Assembly (NCBI GenBank): GCA_018268695.1
Contig: JAFDWD010000187.1
Span: forward strand, 1-5,645
Direction: 5' to 3'
Length of the DNA: 5,645 nt
Origin: Actinomycetota bacterium
Lineage (GTDB): Bacteria > Actinomycetota > Thermoleophilia > Solirubrobacterales > 70-9
A model generated the notes under the pieces. That model was not told the origin of the DNA and did no database searches. It saw nothing but the letters and a program-made list of their open reading frames with translations. A program made the position numbers and the translations under genes. Below are positions 1 to 4,320 of this stretch, piece by piece. Position 1 is the first letter of the stretch, and the number at the start of each line of letters is the position of its first letter.

Positions 1-682
1 AGAAGCCGAGCTGGTCGACGGGCGGCGGCGCATCGTCGACCTCGGGGTCCGTCTCGGCCGCGACCTCCGCCGCGCTCGGCAGCGGCGCCGGCAGGGCCTG
101 CTCGATCAGTGCCGGGATCGTTGCGAAATCGGCGCGGAGTTGTTCCTTCACCGCCGGCGTGCGGAGCGCCGCCGCAGGGTGGAACAGGGGCAACAGGTGG
201 ACGGTGCGGCCGCCGAGCTCGTGCGTCTGCGCGGTGCCGCGGACGCGGGTGATCCCGGTCGGGTTGCCGGTCAGGAGCTTGGTGGCGAAGTTGCCGAGCG
301 TGCAGACGACGCGCGGCTGGATCAGCCGCACCTGCTCGAAGAGGTAGGGCTCGCAGGCGGCGATCTCGGTCGGCTGCGGGTCGCGGTTGTTCGGCGGCCG
401 GGACTTGAGGACGTTGCAGATGAAGACCTCGTCGCGCGAGAGCCCGATCTCGACCAGCAGCTCGTTCAGCAGCTGCCCGGCCCGCCCGACGAACGGCAGC
501 CCCTGGCGGTCCTCTTCGGCACCCGGGGCCTCGCCGACGAACATCAGGTCGGCGTCCGCGTTCCCGGCCCCGAACACCGCTTTGGTGCGCGTCTCGTGCA
601 GCGGGCATCTGGTGCACTTCGAGACTTCTTTGTAAAGGGCGACCAGCTCCTCGCGCCGCGCCGCCGCGTCCGTCGCACTCAC
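1..682 (-). CDS. Uracil-DNA glycosylase, family 4 (Fe-S type), C-terminus cut by window edge
   Basis: Removes uracil from DNA, the first step of base-excision repair, in the cytoplasm. Seen: 227 codons from a GTG at 682 and still open at base 1. Motifs in order: C23-x2-C26, GEAPG at 50-54 followed by E57-D58, PFVGRAG at 63-69, KSRPPNNRDP at 93-102, C110-x16-C127, and HPAAALR at 168-174. The four cysteines match the [4Fe-4S] ligands of family 4 enzymes, and GEAPG...PFVGRAG is that family's active-site signature. The RRIH-type insertion of the related UdgX proteins is absent, with the family 4 KxRPPxNRxP segment in its place. The tail after about residue 190 is Ala/Pro/Glu-rich and ends in QLGF at the edge. 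Relatives commonly finish near such a motif, so probably only a few codons are missing. The GTG overlaps the stop of the zinc-ribbon gene upstream (GTGA), implying translational coupling. Family assignment is firm; in vivo role is inferred. Confidence 0.95.
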   Translation of the reverse strand, partial: MSATDAAARREELVALYKEVSKCTRCPLHETRTKAVFGAGNADADLMFVGEAPGAEEDRQGLPFVGRAGQLLNELLVEIGLSRDEVFICNVLKSRPPNNRDPQPTEIAACEPYLFEQVRLIQPRVVCTLGNFATKLLTGNPTGITRVRGTAQTHELGGRTVHLLPLFHPAAALRTPAVKEQLRADFATIPALIEQALPAPLPSAAEVAAETDPEVDDAPPPVDQLGF

Positions 683-939
683 GGTTTCTCCCCCGCCGCG
701 CGGCGCTTGCGGGACTCGGTGATCCGGTCCTCCCGCGCCGCCACTTTCTCCCGCCGCCGCGATTCGTCCGAGCGTACCCGCGCGCCCCGCGGCGTCCTAC
801 CCGGCGGCGACACCGCCGAGATCAGCCTCCGCGACCGCTCCGACCCGCACTCCGGACAGGCGACCGACTCGGTCCCCGCCGCGACCAGCTCCTCGAAGCC
901 CGCCCCGCACTCTTCGCACTCGAACTCGTAGATCGGCAC
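679..939 (-). CDS. FmdB-family zinc-ribbon protein, 86 aa
   Basis: Small putative regulatory or metal-binding protein. It opens MPIYEFECEECG and has C8-x2-C11 and C28-x2-C31, the zinc-ribbon knuckles of the FmdB (CxxC_CxxC_SSSS) family. Residues 45-86 are a very basic Arg/Lys/Glu-rich tail that could be a charged helix or contact nucleic acid (inference). The start is GTG at 939, fixed by the conserved MPIYEF opening. No proper Shine-Dalgarno is seen: GGA directly abuts the GTG. A TAAGAT hexamer on the minus strand at 952-947 lies 7 nt before the start, so a leaderless transcript is possible. Alternatively it is read through from the PASTA-protein gene, whose stop is 18 bp upstream. Its own stop overlaps the glycosylase start (GTGA), so the two are probably co-translated. 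FmdB was first named as a regulator of formamidase/amidase genes, but most members have no proven role, and a link to DNA repair here is only contextual. Confidence 0.9.
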   Translation of the reverse strand: MPIYEFECEECGAGFEELVAAGTESVACPECGSERSRRLISAVSPPGRTPRGARVRSDESRRREKVAAREDRITESRKRRAAGEKP

Positions 940-946
940 TCCGACG

Positions 947-952
947 ATCTTA
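947..952 (-). promoter_or_regulatory. Possible -10 element for a leaderless FmdB/UDG transcript
   Basis: TAAGAT on the minus strand (4 of 6 to TATAAT) ends 7 nt before the GTG at 939, the spacing expected if transcription starts at the start codon. No convincing -35 is seen, and the element touches the 3' end of the preceding gene. Weak alone; the missing Shine-Dalgarno is what makes it worth noting. Confidence 0.35.
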
Positions 953-957
953 TGCCG

Positions 958-2007
958 CTAGGAGGCCTTTCCGACCGTCACGGGGACTGCTGCGTTCCCG
1001 GCGAGCGAGGAATTCGGTTTCGCGCCTTGTTTGACCACCTTGCCGACCTTGCCTTTCGGCTCCTGCCGCTTCGTCACTTTGCCGAGCTTGCAATGGGCGG
1101 CAGCCAGCTTCGCCTTCGCCGACCTCAACGTCTGCCCGAGGAGATTCGGGACCTTGCATTTGACCGGCGACTTCGCCGTCGACGTCGGCGGCGGAGTCGA
1201 CGATGGGCCGGGGGTCGGAGCGGGAGCGCTCGCCTGGTAGGTGAAAGGTTGGCCCGCGGTGGCGCTGCCGGCCAGCGTGGTGACGGTGACGGTCACCGGG
1301 CCCGCCGATCCCGGGGGCGAGGTCGCGACGACCGATCCTTCCGTCACCTGGCCGAAGCTCGCCGGCGAGCCCCCGAAGCTCACCCCGACGGTGTTCTCCA
1401 GATCCGTGCCGGCGATCAGGACGGAGGTGCCGCCGCCCGTCGGTCCCCCGGAGGTCCCCAGACCGGTTACGGTCGGTTCGGGTTGCACTTCGGCGTTGAA
1501 CGCGGCTTCGACGCTGGTCGTCGACGTGGCGGTTCCGGTCGCCCCTTCCGCCAGAGCCGGGTTGAAGAAGCCCAATTTGTTGGTCGAAAGCAGCGGCGAT
1601 CCGATCCCGATGTGGTCCGACGGATTGGCATGGTCGAACGCCACCATCTCGCCCGCCTTGATCGGCACGTCGGCGCTGAAGTGCTGAAAGGCCGTGGTGA
1701 GCGGACTCGCCGGCGCGCTATGCCCGCCACCGACGTATTCCGTCGCGTTGACAGGTCTGATCACCCGGAGCGTGAACGGGCCACCCGAGGCACCCTCGAT
1801 GTTCCAGCCGACGACCGCGCCGTTCACCGGCGAGACATTGTTGCCCGGAACGTGGGTGTTGAAGACCGCGAAGCTGAGGCCGATTTCCAGGGACGAGTAG
1901 TTACCCGTCATCGGGCTGCCGACCGTGACGATCGCGGCGCCGGCGGGCGCGACAGTAAGGACGGCGAACGCGAAGGTCAGTCCTGCCAGGACGCGGAAAC
2001 GGTGCAT
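958..2007 (-). CDS. Secreted protein: beta-rich domain, IPT/TIG domain, Pro-rich linker, PASTA domain (349 aa)
   Basis: Exported protein of unknown substrate. Residues 1-25 form a signal peptide (basic start, hydrophobic core, APAGAA cleavage region). Residues about 30-170 are a beta-rich domain with landmarks W68, PFTLRV at 77-82 and PIKAGE at 115-120, shared with the neighbouring secreted protein. Residues about 178-258 form an IPT/TIG immunoglobulin-like domain (PTVTGLG, GGPTGGGTSV, GTDLENTVGVSFGG, ending FTYQ). Residues 259-282 are a Pro/Ser/Thr linker. Residues 284-349 are a PASTA domain (VPNLLGQTL, then A/K-rich helix) with C284 and C306 placed for a disulfide. PASTA domains bind muropeptides or beta-lactams in some proteins, so a cell-wall association is plausible but unproven. 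Start ATG 2007 was chosen because GGAGG lies 7 nt upstream; a longer in-frame ATG at 2049 would add 14 non-signal residues. No transmembrane segment follows the signal and there is no kinase domain. Domain calls are fairly sure; function is unknown. Confidence 0.88.
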   Translation of the reverse strand: MHRFRVLAGLTFAFAVLTVAPAGAAIVTVGSPMTGNYSSLEIGLSFAVFNTHVPGNNVSPVNGAVVGWNIEGASGGPFTLRVIRPVNATEYVGGGHSAPASPLTTAFQHFSADVPIKAGEMVAFDHANPSDHIGIGSPLLSTNKLGFFNPALAEGATGTATSTTSVEAAFNAEVQPEPTVTGLGTSGGPTGGGTSVLIAGTDLENTVGVSFGGSPASFGQVTEGSVVATSPPGSAGPVTVTVTTLAGSATAGQPFTYQASAPAPTPGPSSTPPPTSTAKSPVKCKVPNLLGQTLRSAKAKLAAAHCKLGKVTKRQEPKGKVGKVVKQGAKPNSSLAGNAAVPVTVGKAS

Positions 2008-2014
2008 ATCGGAG

Positions 2015-2019
2015 CCTCC
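2015..2019 (-). promoter_or_regulatory. Shine-Dalgarno deciding the start of the IPT/PASTA protein
   Basis: GGAGG on the minus strand, 7 nt before ATG 2007. It selects this ATG over the in-frame ATG at 2049 and leaves a clean signal peptide at the N-terminus. The secreted-protein gene upstream has the identical GGAGG-N7-ATG arrangement. Confidence 0.85.
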
Positions 2020-2048
2020 GGGGGAACCAGGTTTGGATTGCCTGTCCA

Positions 2049-2077
2049 ACCTCTCAGAGAGGGAGCGATCTCGTCAA
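2049..2077 (-). promoter_or_regulatory. Weak candidate promoter for the IPT/PASTA protein, containing a 13-bp palindrome
   Basis: On the minus strand TTGACG (2077-2072; 5 of 6 to TTGACA) is followed after 17 nt by AGAGGT (2054-2049), a poor -10. The spacer and -10 contain a perfect inverted repeat, CCTCTC-A-GAGAGG at 2050-2062, a plausible operator. The -35 is good and the -10 is not, so a transcription factor may be needed, or the real -10 may be elsewhere. Confidence 0.35.
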
Positions 2078-2084
2078 CCACTCT

Positions 2085-2104
2085 CCGCGGTGAGGTTCAC
2101 GCGG
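2085..2104 (-). terminator. Stem-loop 3' of the calcium-loop secreted protein (possible terminator)
   Basis: The minus-strand RNA can form CCGCGTGA / TCA(C)CGCGG, 8 pairs with one bulged C and a 3-nt loop, starting 13 nt after the stop at 2118. No U-run follows, so it is a terminator-like hairpin rather than a classic intrinsic terminator. U-poor terminators are common in actinobacteria. Confidence 0.45.
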
Positions 2105-2117
2105 ATGGACGCGTGGT

Positions 2118-3068
2118 CTAGCCGCGGCGACCGGGGAGGCGAACCGTGAGTCGGTCCGTGCTGACGCTGCCGGTGACATCAGGGACGCGGGCAACCAGAC
2201 GGGCGCTCAAGGATCTGCTCGGATCGAGGCGTTCGAGCTTCGCGATCAGCGAGTGCGGGATCGAGAGGCTGAAGCTCGCGAGCCTTCCGGGCGCGATCGC
2301 CTTGTTCACGCCTGGTGAGGCGCTGGGCACGAGGCCGGAGACGGCCACGCGGGCCTTGGCGCTCGACCGGACCTGGACCTGGACGGACTTCGTGCCGACC
2401 GTGTAGGAGGGCGCGAAGCTGATCGTCGGGCAAGGGCCTTGATAGTCGGCGCCCTGCGGACACGCGTCCTGGGTGAGGTCGCCGAAGCCGTCCCCGTCGA
2501 CGTCGGGCTCGATCACGCCCGAGACAGGTACGCGAAGTTCGGTCGATTCGAAGGCGGAGCGTTGACCGGGCTGCACCAATGGAAATGAGATTCCGCCACC
2601 GCGCACCTGGACGTTGGTCTGTTCTTCTTCGGCGGTGGTGGAGCAGGCGATCGCTCCCGATTCGTTGGAACCGAGGGCCAGGTACTCGCCGGCCTCGATC
2701 GGCAACCTCGTCTCGAATTCGTTGGGACCCGGGCGAAGCTTCTCGAGAGCCCCCTTTGCCGTCACTTCCACCTGGCCGGAGCCCAGCACCTTGACGATGC
2801 GGACGGTGAACGGGGGCACGCCTTCGGCCGGGAAGAGGGCGGGCATGTAGGCGATCCACTTGGTCAGGACGCCGGACGTGGGCGCCGCGAGCGGCAGCGA
2901 GGACCCGGTCCGCGAGGTCTCGAATGCGGCGGCGAAAGGCGCACCGGGCCGCGTGCCTTCGCAGGTGTCCCCGAATTCCCCGCCCTTCGCGACAGCCCCC
3001 GCCCCGCTCGCCGTGAAGAGCGAGATGCCCAGGGCAAGGACCATCGTCGTCAAGATCGCGCGTCGCAT
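2118..3068 (-). CDS. Secreted protein with calcium-loop (thrombospondin type 3-like) module, 316 aa
   Basis: Exported protein of unknown role. Residues 1-26 are a signal peptide (MRR, hydrophobic core, ASGAGAVA). Residues about 32-180 are a beta-rich domain with W71, PFTVRI at 86-91 and PIEAGE at 123-128, aligning with the N-terminal domain of the downstream secreted protein (W68, PFTLRV, PIKAGE). Residues 187-214 hold D189-x-D191-x-D193-G-x-G196-D197, a calcium-coordinating loop as in thrombospondin type 3 or dockerin-like repeats, followed by C203 and C213 placed for a disulfide. Residues about 216-316 look like a further beta domain ending in Arg-rich RLPGRRG. Start ATG 3068 was chosen for GGAGG 7 nt upstream and for the signal peptide; the in-frame ATG at 3119 would add 17 hydrophilic residues. 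This pattern (variable beta domain, DxDGxGD module, beta domain) is familiar from predicted surface or secreted proteins of Thermoleophilia, none with a function I can name. Confidence 0.85.
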   Translation of the reverse strand: MRRAILTTMVLALGISLFTASGAGAVAKGGEFGDTCEGTRPGAPFAAAFETSRTGSSLPLAAPTSGVLTKWIAYMPALFPAEGVPPFTVRIVKVLGSGQVEVTAKGALEKLRPGPNEFETRLPIEAGEYLALGSNESGAIACSTTAEEEQTNVQVRGGGISFPLVQPGQRSAFESTELRVPVSGVIEPDVDGDGFGDLTQDACPQGADYQGPCPTISFAPSYTVGTKSVQVQVRSSAKARVAVSGLVPSASPGVNKAIAPGRLASFSLSIPHSLIAKLERLDPSRSLSARLVARVPDVTGSVSTDRLTVRLPGRRG

Positions 3069-3075
3069 CGCTCTG

Positions 3076-3116
3076 CCTCCGAAAGGGGAATCGGAAAACA
3101 TCTCCGAACCTTTCGG
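3076..3116 (-). promoter_or_regulatory. Nested hairpin running into the Shine-Dalgarno of the calcium-loop protein
   Basis: In the minus-strand RNA, CCGAAAGG (3116-3109) pairs perfectly with CCUUUCGG (3086-3079). Inside it UCGGA (3107-3103) pairs with UCCGA (3095-3091) around a 7-nt loop, giving 13 pairs with a small asymmetric internal loop. The last two G of the 3' arm are the first two of the GGAGG Shine-Dalgarno (3080-3076), so folding would partly hide the ribosome site. It could regulate translation or stabilise the mRNA; if transcription starts inside the 5' arm it would not form fully. Confidence 0.55.
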
Positions 3117-3117
3117 C

Positions 3118-3123
3118 ACGATA
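3118..3123 (-). promoter_or_regulatory. Possible -10 for the calcium-loop protein
   Basis: TATCGT on the minus strand (4 of 6 to TATAAT) is the best -10-like hexamer between the regulator's 3' stem-loop and this gene. No matching -35 is seen. It would place the start near 3111, inside the 5' arm of the leader hairpin, so this promoter and a full hairpin are competing readings. Confidence 0.25.
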
Positions 3124-3132
3124 CATGCGCCA

Positions 3133-3151
3133 GGGCGACGATCGGTCGCCC
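3133..3151 (-). terminator. Stem-loop 3' of the winged-helix regulator (possible terminator)
   Basis: GGGCGAC-N5-GTCGCCC, a perfect 7-bp GC-rich stem starting 12 nt after the regulator's stop (3164-3166). There is no U-run on either side, so efficiency is uncertain. It suggests the regulator is at least partly separated from the secreted-protein genes downstream. Confidence 0.5.
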
Positions 3152-3163
3152 GGGATCAGGCCA

Positions 3164-3748
3164 TCAGCCGCGCTCGAAGAGGTTTAGGTGGGCGACGACG
3201 GAGACCGACTCCGACTCTTCGCCGTTCTTGCTGCGCCTCTCGACGCAACGCGCCTCCGCCTCGTAGAGCCGGTCGGCCGCCTCGGCCAGGATGGAGTGGT
3301 ATTCGTTCCAACCCTCCTCGTCGAGTGTCACGGCGAGCCGAAATACGTAGTGCTCAGGTCTGCTGACCAGCGCGCCCGCTTCAAGCGAGGCCGCGGCATC
3401 TCCGAACTCCATCTGCAAGATGTTCGTGGCGCTGGCGATGGTCTCGTCCGGAGTGAGCTCCGCGACCTCCTCGTTGGTCAGATGAGGCCGTCGTACCGCA
3501 CGGTAGAAGTGTTGGGTGGCGCCCCGAACCGGCTGCGTCCCCGCCAGCTCGATGACACCCATGTCGCGGAGAACCCGGACGTGGTACGCGATGTCATTGA
3601 CGGGCTCATGCAGCTTGTCGGCAAGCTCGCGTGGGCTGATCGGGCGCTCGCTCATGCTGTACCAGATGCGGCGCCGAAGCGGGTGGGTGACGATCGCGGC
3701 GAGCGATTGAGCCAGTGCCGCGGATTGTTCTTTTTGAGCCGGATTCAT
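3164..3748 (-). CDS. Winged-helix (ArsR-like) transcriptional regulator, 194 aa
   Basis: Predicted cytoplasmic DNA-binding regulator. Residues about 8-85 form a winged helix-turn-helix: HPLRRRIWYSMSE (22-34), ISPRELADKL (37-46) as the first HTH helix, NDIAYHVRVLRDMGVIEL (51-68) as recognition helix and start of the wing, then GATQHFYRAV (76-85) as the wing strand. This is the ArsR/HTH_20 layout. No metal-binding CxC motif is present, so it is unlikely to be a metal sensor. Residues about 95-194 are a separate domain, probably helical with a coiled-coil-like stretch (EYHSILAEAADRLYEAEARCVE), perhaps for dimerisation or ligand sensing (inference). Start ATG 3748 was chosen because AAAGGA lies 8 nt upstream; earlier in-frame ATGs (3841, 3790) lack ribosome sites and add residues unlike the family. 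It is transcribed divergently from the 19-residue micro-gene, the usual position for a regulator of its neighbour, and paired 10-bp repeats in its own promoter region hint at autoregulation. Confidence 0.88.
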   Translation of the reverse strand: MNPAQKEQSAALAQSLAAIVTHPLRRRIWYSMSERPISPRELADKLHEPVNDIAYHVRVLRDMGVIELAGTQPVRGATQHFYRAVRRPHLTNEEVAELTPDETIASATNILQMEFGDAAASLEAGALVSRPEHYVFRLAVTLDEEGWNEYHSILAEAADRLYEAEARCVERRSKNGEESESVSVVAHLNLFERG

Positions 3749-3775
3749 CGCCTCGTTCCTTTCCTCCCCCTTGAC

Positions 3776-3813
3776 CGAATGGTCTCGCATACTAAGCAAG
3801 ATTCGAACGGTCT
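3776..3813 (-). promoter_or_regulatory. Regulator promoter region: -10 flanked by a 10-bp direct repeat
   Basis: On the minus strand TAGTAT (3794-3789; 4 of 6 to TATAAT) lies 40 nt before the regulator's ATG. It sits between two copies of AGACCRTTCG, identical at 9 of 10 positions: AGACCGTTCG (3813-3804) and AGACCATTCG (3785-3776), 28 bp apart. The second copy would cover the transcription start. No clear -35 is seen. The arrangement is what an autorepressor's sites could look like. Confidence 0.4.
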
Positions 3814-3832
3814 GAGCGACTTTATGGGCCAA

Positions 3833-3870
3833 TTGATTCACCCAAAACGGCCTTTCCTATCTGAATTCAG
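3833..3870 (+). promoter_or_regulatory. Weak candidate promoter and palindrome ahead of the micro-gene
   Basis: TTGATT (3833-3838) and TATCTG (3858-3863) could be -35 and -10, but the 19-nt spacer is long and the -10 match is poor. A perfect 10-bp palindrome, CTGAATTCAG (3861-3870), overlaps the -10 and expected start, where an operator would act. It lies back to back with the regulator's promoter. Confidence 0.25.
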
Positions 3871-3903
3871 GTCAGCAAGGCCAGTTGCCCCCGAGAAACG
3901 AAG

Positions 3904-3908
3904 GGAGG
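3904..3908 (+). promoter_or_regulatory. Shine-Dalgarno of the 19-residue micro-gene
   Basis: GGAGG (within GGGAGG) lies 6 nt before ATG 3915. It is as good as any ribosome site in the window and is a main reason for calling this short frame a gene. Confidence 0.7.
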
Positions 3909-3914
3909 TGCCGC

Positions 3915-3974
3915 ATGAAGGTCTCGACGATCGAGTCCGCGATGCCGGCCGCATCGGTCCACAAGGCCAACTGA
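3915..3974 (+). CDS. Micro-gene for a 19-residue peptide of unknown function
   Basis: The frame encodes MKVSTIESAMPAASVHKAN and then TGA. Evidence that it is translated: GGAGG 6 nt before the ATG; 17 of the 18 codons after the start end in G or C, against 9 of 18 at each of the first and second positions, which is the bias of real genes in this GC-rich genome; and a strong stem-loop begins 8 nt after the stop, closing the unit before the next promoter. The peptide has no signal sequence, no membrane helix, no Cys, and no run of one amino acid as in classical attenuator leaders. I do not recognise it. It could be a free micropeptide, a precursor of a modified peptide (no maturase is in the window), or a leader frame on a small RNA. 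It is transcribed divergently from the winged-helix regulator, a likely controller. Confidence 0.6.
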   Translation: MKVSTIESAMPAASVHKAN

Positions 3975-3980
3975 GGCCAA

Positions 3981-4016
3981 GGGGATGCGCCGGCGCCGGA
4001 GGGTCGGCGCATCCTT
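3981..4016 (+). terminator. Strong stem-loop after the micro-gene (likely terminator)
   Basis: GGATGCGCCG (3983-3992) and CGGCGCATCC (4005-4014) form a perfect 10-bp stem with a 12-nt loop, extendable by two G-U pairs at 3981-3982/4015-4016. Only TT follows before an A-run, so it is a U-poor terminator on the plus strand. On the minus strand the T-run precedes the stem, so it is not a classic terminator in that direction. It separates the micro-gene from the promoter at 4026. Confidence 0.6.
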
Positions 4017-4025
4017 AAAAAATGT

Positions 4026-4054
4026 TTGGACGCTCAGTCCAAGGGGACTAGGCT
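4026..4054 (+). promoter_or_regulatory. Promoter with overlapping operator-like inverted repeat
   Basis: TTGGAC (4026-4031), 17 nt, TAGGCT (4049-4054): an optimally spaced actinobacterial housekeeping-type promoter predicting a start near 4061 and a leader of about 42 nt to the zinc-ribbon gene. The -35 is also the left arm of a perfect inverted repeat, TTGGAC-N5-GTCCAA (4026-4042), whose right arm fills much of the spacer. A protein bound there would block RNA polymerase. The shape (6-bp arms, 5-bp centre) resembles sites of dimeric HTH repressors such as the TetR family; the binder is not identifiable from sequence. Confidence 0.6.
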
Positions 4055-4102
4055 CACTCCACCCCACCGGGCGCATCTCGCCACCGACCAAAGGATGTCC
4101 AC

Positions 4103-4300
4103 GTGTTCTTTTGTGAGCGATGCGAAAGCAGTTTCAACGCCACGGTCGCCGCCGCCGCGGGCGACTGTCCCCGTTGCCGGGAGAGCGACGGAGTCTCCAG
4201 CAAGCTGCGCTTCCGCCTCTTCGAGCCCTCAGCCATCAAAGTGGCCGCACTCTCCCCTTCCCGCCAAGCCTCGGTGCCGCGGAGCCAACCCGCGAAGTAG
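4103..4300 (+). CDS. Small zinc-ribbon protein, 65 aa
   Basis: Predicted cytoplasmic metal-binding mini-protein opening MFFCERCESSF with C4-x2-C7 and C22-x2-C25 (CPRC), a two-knuckle zinc ribbon similar to FmdB-type proteins. KLRFRLF follows at about 34-40, and the tail (41-65) is Ser/Pro/Arg-rich and probably disordered. Start GTG 4103 is supported by AAAGGA (4090-4095) with 7-nt spacing and by the first cysteine falling at residue 4. Third codon positions are mostly G or C. It sits about 42 nt after the predicted start of the operator-overlapped promoter, and 20 bp before the exported-protein gene on the same strand, so the two may share a transcript. A longer frame from 4120 overlaps it in another register but is not a gene start. 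Function unknown; small ribbons of this kind may bind DNA, RNA or proteins. Confidence 0.78.
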   Translation: MFFCERCESSFNATVAAAAGDCPRCRESDGVSSKLRFRLFEPSAIKVAALSPSRQASVPRSQPAK

Positions 4301-4304
4301 AAAT

Positions 4305-4312
4305 TAAATACT
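4305..4312 (+). promoter_or_regulatory. AT-rich -10-like element just before the exported-protein start
   Basis: The only A/T block of note nearby (AAATTAAATA at 4301-4310). AATACT (4307-4312) matches TATAAT at 4 of 6 and ends 8 nt before GTG 4321, so transcription would begin at or next to the start codon, giving a leaderless mRNA. No -35 is visible and no Shine-Dalgarno precedes the GTG. Reading through from the zinc-ribbon gene is the alternative. Confidence 0.4.
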
Positions 4313-4320
4313 CTGCCCGC

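Noticed and set aside
952..2121. 389-codon open frame on the plus strand
   Set aside because: It lies antisense to the IPT/PASTA gene, and its translation is Arg/Gly-rich low-complexity typical of the shadow frame in GC-rich DNA. The minus-strand product has a signal peptide and recognisable domains.
3749..3841. Longer regulator starting at ATG 3841 or 3790
   Set aside because: Neither ATG has a ribosome site, the added residues precede the normal start of this HTH family, and the stretch contains the -10 and repeats that look like its promoter.
3188..4018. 276-codon plus-strand frame
   Set aside because: Antisense to the winged-helix regulator and continuing through the intergenic region; it is the shadow of a convincing HTH protein.
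4005..4024. Stem-loop with A/T run as an intrinsic terminator for minus-strand transcripts
   Set aside because: Read on the minus strand the T-run comes before the stem, not after it, so the polarity is wrong; it was kept only as a plus-strand, U-poor terminator.
3867..4091. 74-codon minus-strand frame in the divergent intergenic region
   Set aside because: No ribosome site before its ATG, composition without any recognisable pattern, and it crosses the stem-loop and the plus-strand promoter.
4120..4320. N-terminal extension of the exported protein back to ATG 4120
   Set aside because: It overlaps the zinc-ribbon gene in another frame, reads as Arg/Pro-rich shadow sequence, has no SD, and would bury the signal peptide at residue 68.
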